From: Microbacterium sp. RU1D
GTDB taxonomy: Bacteria > Actinomycetota > Actinomycetes > Actinomycetales > Microbacteriaceae
Direction: 5' to 3'
Length of the DNA stretch: 64,000 bases
Assembly: GCF_900156435.1 (NCBI RefSeq)
Contig: NZ_FTPQ01000002.1
Location: 620,001 to 684,000, forward strand
Positions within the stretch are counted from its first letter, which is position 1, and each line of letters starts with the position of its first letter. This document shows, piece after piece, positions 60,381 to 64,000 of this stretch. The translations under genes and the position numbers were made by a program. A model generated the notes under the pieces. The model was not told the origin of the DNA and did no database searches. It saw only the letters and a list, made by a program, of their open reading frames with translations.

Positions 60381-61454
60381 TCAGTTGTTGAACCGGAACT
60401 CCACCACGTCGCCGTCCTGCATGACGTAGTCCTTGCCCTCGAGGCGTGCCTTGCCCTTGGCGCGGGCCTCGGCGACCGAGCCGAGCTCGACGAGATCGGC
60501 GAACGAGATGACCTCGGCCTTGATGAAGCCCTTTTCGAAGTCGGTGTGGATGACACCGGCCGCCTGCGGCGCCTTCGCGCCCTGCGGGATCGTCCAGGCG
60601 CGCGCCTCCTTGGGCCCGGCCGTGAGGTAGGTCTGCAGGCCGAGGGTGTCGAAGCCGATGCGCGCGAGCTGGTCGAGGCCCGACTCGTCCTGACCGGTGG
60701 ATGCCAGCAGCTCGGCGGCATCCTCGGGGTCGAGGTCGATCAGCTCGGACTCGATCTTGGCATCCAGGAAGACGGCCTTCGCCGGAGCGACCAGCGCCGA
60801 CAGCTCGTCCTTACGAGCATGGTCGGTGAGCACCGCTTCGTCGACGTTGAAGACGAAGATGAACGGCTTCGCGGTCAGCAGACCCAGCTCGCGGATCGGC
60901 GAGAGGTCGAGACCGGATGCCGAGAGCAGCACGCCGCGCTGCAGCGCGTCCTGGGCGGCCTTCGCGGCGTCGAGCACCGAGGGGTCGAGCTTCTTGCCCT
61001 TGACCTCCTTCTCGTAGCGGGTAATCGCCTTCTCGAGGGTCTGGAGGTCGGCGAGCTGCAGCTCGGCGTTGATGGTCTCCATGTCGCTCGCGGGGTTGAC
61101 CGCGCCGTCGACGTGGACCACGTCGTCGTCGGCGAATCCGCGGACGACCTGGGCGATGGCATCCGCTTCACGGATGTTCGCGAGGAACTGATTGCCGAGA
61201 CCCTCGCCCTCGCTCGCTCCGCGCACGATGCCGGCGATGTCGACGAACGACACCGCGGCGGGCACGAGCCGCTCGCTCTGGAACACGCCGGCCAGCTGCT
61301 GCAGGCGCGCATCGGGAAGGTTCACGACCCCGACGTTGGGCTCGATCGTGGCGAACGGGTAGTTCGCGGCGAGCACCGAGTTCTTGGTCAGGGCGTTGAA
61401 GAGGGTCGACTTTCCGACGTTGGGAAGGCCGACGATTCCGATGGTAAGAGCCAC
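60381..61454 (-). CDS. ychF: Redox-regulated ATPase YchF
   Basis: An Obg-family ATPase of 357 residues that associates with ribosomes and responds to oxidative stress. Nucleotide motifs: GIVGLPNVGKSTLFNAL, then DIAGIVRGASEGEGLGNQFL. Where GTPases have NKxD, it has FNVDEAV, the usual basis for ATP preference in this family. The C-terminal TGS domain ends GKDYVMQDGDVVEFRFN. I chose the GTG at 61454 because it begins the family-standard VALTIGIVGL. Confidence 0.94.
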   Translation of the reverse strand: MALTIGIVGLPNVGKSTLFNALTKNSVLAANYPFATIEPNVGVVNLPDARLQQLAGVFQSERLVPAAVSFVDIAGIVRGASEGEGLGNQFLANIREADAIAQVVRGFADDDVVHVDGAVNPASDMETINAELQLADLQTLEKAITRYEKEVKGKKLDPSVLDAAKAAQDALQRGVLLSASGLDLSPIRELGLLTAKPFIFVFNVDEAVLTDHARKDELSALVAPAKAVFLDAKIESELIDLDPEDAAELLASTGQDESGLDQLARIGFDTLGLQTYLTAGPKEARAWTIPQGAKAPQAAGVIHTDFEKGFIKAEVISFADLVELGSVAEARAKGKARLEGKDYVMQDGDVVEFRFNN

Positions 61455-61494
61455 GGGAGTCCAGGTTACCCGGCCCGGGCGGTGCGCACCCGCG

Positions 61495-62244
61495 TCACGG
61501 CCGCCGTGCGCGGAACGCGTGGGTGACGTACGGCAGCGCGACCGAGCCCCCGTCGGCCAACTCCGGGACGGATGCCACCACCCCGTCGACCGCGGCGTCG
61601 ATGCGCGCGCGCGTCGCCGCGTCGGCCGTGATGATGTCACTGCGCGAGGCCACGAGCTCCCGCAGCACGGGAAGGGTGATCGGCCGTTCCCACCGCCACT
61701 CGCGATGCTCCAGCTCGGCGAAGGGCTCGGTGACGCGCGGACCGGTGGTGGCGAGCAGCACCTCCGCGTTCGAGCCGCCCATCGCCGCGGTGAGGCGTCG
61801 CACCCAGTCGACGGCGTCATCGCGGATGTTCCAGATCAACCCGAGAGCCCCGCCGCTGCGCAGCACTCGGCCGACCTCCCGCGAGGCCGCGTCCACGTCG
61901 ACCCAGTGCCACGCCTGCCCCATCACGACGGCGTCGAGACCGGCGTCGGGCAGCGGAAGGCGCTCCGCCGTGCCGGCGAACGTCGGCACGCCCCGCACCG
62001 ATTCGCGCAGGGCGGCGAGCATGTCGGCATCCGGGTCGACCGCCACCACGTCGGCACCGAGCTCGACGACCGCGCGGGTGAGCTTGCCCGTGCCCGCTCC
62101 GACGTCGGCGACGCGCAGGGCCCGCCCCTCTTCGCGGACCGGCGCCAGCAGCCACGCCACCGCCTCGGCCGGATACCCGGGGCGGCCCGATTCGTAGGCG
62201 GATGCCGCCTGCCCGAACGACGTCGACTTCTCACTCCCCGTCAT
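61495..62244 (-). CDS. Class I SAM-dependent methyltransferase
   Basis: A 249-residue methyltransferase with a Rossmann-like fold. Motif I is LRVADVGAGTGKLTRAVVEL, with an acidic loop VVAVDPDADMLAAL and FAGTAERLPLPDAGLDAVV as motifs II-III. AWHWVDVDAASREVGRVLRS, typical of the UbiE/COQ5-like group, follows. The substrate is unknown. I use the ATG at 62244. It lies 40 bases upstream of ychF on the same strand, possibly in one transcript. Confidence 0.85.
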   Translation of the reverse strand: MTGSEKSTSFGQAASAYESGRPGYPAEAVAWLLAPVREEGRALRVADVGAGTGKLTRAVVELGADVVAVDPDADMLAALRESVRGVPTFAGTAERLPLPDAGLDAVVMGQAWHWVDVDAASREVGRVLRSGGALGLIWNIRDDAVDWVRRLTAAMGGSNAEVLLATTGPRVTEPFAELEHREWRWERPITLPVLRELVASRSDIITADAATRARIDAAVDGVVASVPELADGGSVALPYVTHAFRARRP

Positions 62245-62387
62245 GCCCCCGACCCTACGCCGCCCCTCCGACACGGCACGTCGGGGCACCGCCGGCACAG
62301 CTTCCGCGAACGAATCCTCGTGCCGATGCGTTGCGGAACCCGGCGCGCCTCCCCTCGGACGCGGGGCGCGCGGCGCAGGGTGGATCC

Positions 62388-62981
62388 GTGGCTCTGGATT
62401 TCACCGCGATCGACTTCGAGACGGCGAACTCCAGCGGCGCCTCCGCCTGCGCCGTCGGCCTGGCCCGTGTCCGCGGCGGTCGGGTCGTCGCCACCGCGGC
62501 GTGGCTCATCAAGCCGCCGCCCGGGCACGACCACTTCGCCCCGATCAACGTCGGCATCCACGGCATCCAGCCGGCCCACGTCGTCGACGCCCCGTCATGG
62601 AGCGCCCAGCTCGCACGTCTCACGGCCTTCGCCGGTTCCGACGTGCTCGTGGCCCACAACGCCGGGTTCGACATGTCGGTGCTGCGTCGCGCGTGCGCGG
62701 CGACCGGAGACGAGTGCCCGCCGTACCGCTACCTGTGCAGCGTGCAGATGTCGCGCAAGACCTACACGCTCGATTCATATCGGCTCCCCCTCGTCGCCGC
62801 GGAGGCGGGCTGCTCCCCCTTCGCCCACCACGACGCCCTCGCCGACGCCGTCGCGTGCGCCGAGATCACGATCGACTGCGCACGGCGGGCGGGGGTCGAC
62901 GACGTGCAGGGCCTCGCGGCCCACCTCGGCGTGCGCATCTCGCAGATCTCCGTCGAACCGGTCGAGCGCGCCGTCGCCTGA
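62388..62981 (+). CDS. DEDDh exonuclease (DNA polymerase III epsilon-like)
   Basis: A 3'-5' exonuclease of about 197 residues. DEDD motifs: Exo I FTAIDFETANSSGASA (Asp, Glu), Exo II VLVAHNAGFDMSVLRRA (Asp) and Exo III CSPFAHHDALADAVACAEIT (His, Asp). There is no polymerase-binding or GIY-YIG domain. It starts with a GTG at 62388. Such stand-alone proteins probably have repair or RNA-trimming roles. It is monocistronic by the look of the flanks. Confidence 0.87.
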   Translation: MALDFTAIDFETANSSGASACAVGLARVRGGRVVATAAWLIKPPPGHDHFAPINVGIHGIQPAHVVDAPSWSAQLARLTAFAGSDVLVAHNAGFDMSVLRRACAATGDECPPYRYLCSVQMSRKTYTLDSYRLPLVAAEAGCSPFAHHDALADAVACAEITIDCARRAGVDDVQGLAAHLGVRISQISVEPVERAVA

Positions 62982-63123
62982 GCCCTTAAAGTCGTCGCGT
63001 CGACCTCGGGCGGCCCGCACCGGACCGCGGACGTGAGTGCCGCTGAGCCCGACGTGCAGCCCTGCCTGTGCCCGCCCGGCCCGGCTTTCCGGCGATGTCG
63101 GAGGTGTGGTGCATGCTGACCCC

Positions 63124-64000
63124 ATGGATGCCATCACCCTCGTCCTCGTGATCCTCGCCCTGGCGCTCGGCGTCGTCGGCGGGTGGTTCGTCGGGGGCGC
63201 GCGCGTGACCGCGCGGGGTGCGATCGCGCAGCGCGACCTCGAGGCGCGCGCGGTCGCCGCCGAGACCTCCCGAGCCGGGCTGCAACAGCAGCTCGAGCAT
63301 CAGGCGGCGATGTACCGCGAACTCGTCGGCCAATCGCGCGCCGATCAGGCCGCGCGCGAAGAACGCGAGCGCCGCGAGCAGACCGTGCTGCGTGCCCTCG
63401 ATCCGGTCCGCGAGACCCTCGATGCGATGCAGCGTAAGGTCGACGGGCTCGAGCGCGACCGGGTCGAGCAGTACTCCGCCCTGGGCGAGCAGTTGCGGCT
63501 GTCCCGCGAGGCCGATGAGGCGCTGCGCGCCACCACCGAGTCGCTCGCGTCGGCCATGCGCTCGGGCACCACGCGCGGAGTGTGGGGCGAGACGCAGCTG
63601 CGGCGCGTCGTGGAGGCCGCCGGACTCACCCGCTACGTCGACTTCGACCTGCAGGCGTCGATCTCGAGCGACGCCGGGGCGGGTCGTCCCGACATGGTGG
63701 TGCGCCTCCCCGGCGGCAAAGCCCTGGCGGTGGATGCCAAGGTCCCGCTCGAGGCCTACCTGCAGGCCAGCGCGATCGCGGTCACCGCGCACGGCGACGA
63801 GGGCGTCCGTCGTGCCGCGCTGCTGTCCAAGCACGCGCGTGCGGTGCGCGCGCACGTCGACGCGCTCGCGAAGAAGGCGTACTGGGCGGGCCTGGCCACG
63901 AGCCCGGAGTTCGTCGTGTGCTTCCTGCCGAGCGAGTCCCTCCTGGCCTCCGCGCTGGATGAGGACCCGACCCTCCTCGAATACGCCTTCACCCGCCGCG
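63124..64000 (+). CDS. rmuC: DNA recombination protein RmuC (C-terminus beyond window edge)
   Basis: The first 292 residues of RmuC, a membrane-anchored nuclease-like protein that limits inverted-repeat recombination. One N-terminal helix (ITLVLVILALALGVVGGWFV) is followed by a long coiled coil (about 35-150) and the start of the PD-(D/E)XK-like domain (GVWGETQLRRVVEAAGL, GRPDMVVRLPGGKALAVDAK). The remaining part lies outside the window. The start is ATG at 63124. Confidence 0.92.
   Translation, partial: MDAITLVLVILALALGVVGGWFVGGARVTARGAIAQRDLEARAVAAETSRAGLQQQLEHQAAMYRELVGQSRADQAAREERERREQTVLRALDPVRETLDAMQRKVDGLERDRVEQYSALGEQLRLSREADEALRATTESLASAMRSGTTRGVWGETQLRRVVEAAGLTRYVDFDLQASISSDAGAGRPDMVVRLPGGKALAVDAKVPLEAYLQASAIAVTAHGDEGVRRAALLSKHARAVRAHVDALAKKAYWAGLATSPEFVVCFLPSESLLASALDEDPTLLEYAFTRR

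Overview
The window is a high-GC (about 70%) chromosomal segment from an actinobacterium, most likely Microbacterium or a close relative in the Microbacteriaceae. This rests on base composition, frequent GTG starts, many 1-14 bp gene overlaps, the gene content (a 7Fe ferredoxin next to dapC, a MarP-type protease, fused Dpp/Opp ATPases, an NrtR-nadABC operon, a class F sortase) and a very abundant heptamer GGATGCC/GGCATCC. No rRNA, tRNA, CRISPR array, insertion sequence, phage gene or origin was seen, so this reads as core chromosome with some accessory loci.

Layout. 1-5.4 kb: citrate synthase (cut by the window edge), dapC, ferredoxin, a small membrane protein, an AzlCD amino-acid exporter with a divergent XRE-cupin regulator, and a DUF2200 protein. 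5.4-14.8 kb: a catabolic locus with a BMP-type nucleoside ABC transporter and an amidohydrolase on the minus strand, a divergent LacI regulator with an MTA/SAH-deaminase-like hydrolase on the plus strand, and a creatininase-family amidohydrolase attached to typA. Two copies of GTAATCGATTGC lie between the divergent units. 14.8-16.8 kb: typA. 16.9-31.7 kb: two complete oligopeptide ABC operons, each with two permeases, a fused double ATPase and a lipoprotein receptor, plus a third orphan receptor and a CPBP-family membrane protein. 31.7-36.5 kb: the glycine cleavage operon gcvTHP behind a tandem glycine riboswitch; gcvT carries an in-frame low-complexity insertion. 36.8-37.9 kb: a MarP-like periplasmic protease. 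38.2-44.6 kb: an NrtR-like regulator followed by nadA, nadB, nadC, a cysteine desulfurase and a glycosyltransferase. 44.7-48.4 kb: an ABC exporter and an MFS efflux pump. 48.4-55.0 kb: a tiny Cys-rich peptide, a DJ-1/PfpI protein, a Nei/Fpg-like glycosylase, a flotillin, a zinc-finger protein, galM, csbD and a D-Ala-D-Ala carboxypeptidase. 55.0-57.8 kb: an ECF sigma factor and anti-sigma pair facing a CHRD surface protein and a class F sortase. 57.8-60.3 kb: a probable histidine-kinase remnant, then a three-gene unit led by a WXG100-like protein whose reading frame is broken at a homopolymer. 60.4-64 kb: ychF, a SAM methyltransferase, a DEDDh exonuclease and rmuC (cut by the edge).

How genes work together. 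Glycine probably induces gcvTHP through the riboswitch. NrtR probably represses quinolinate-based NAD synthesis, with the cysteine desulfurase supplying sulfur for the NadA iron-sulfur cluster. The LacI-type repressor probably controls both arms of the nucleoside or heterocycle uptake locus. The ECF sigma factor may switch on the CHRD protein and its sortase. The least described features are the CHRD/sortase pair with a PVGGVDTG pre-membrane motif, the WXG100-like trio, the LacI-controlled amidohydrolase locus and the genome-word enrichment.
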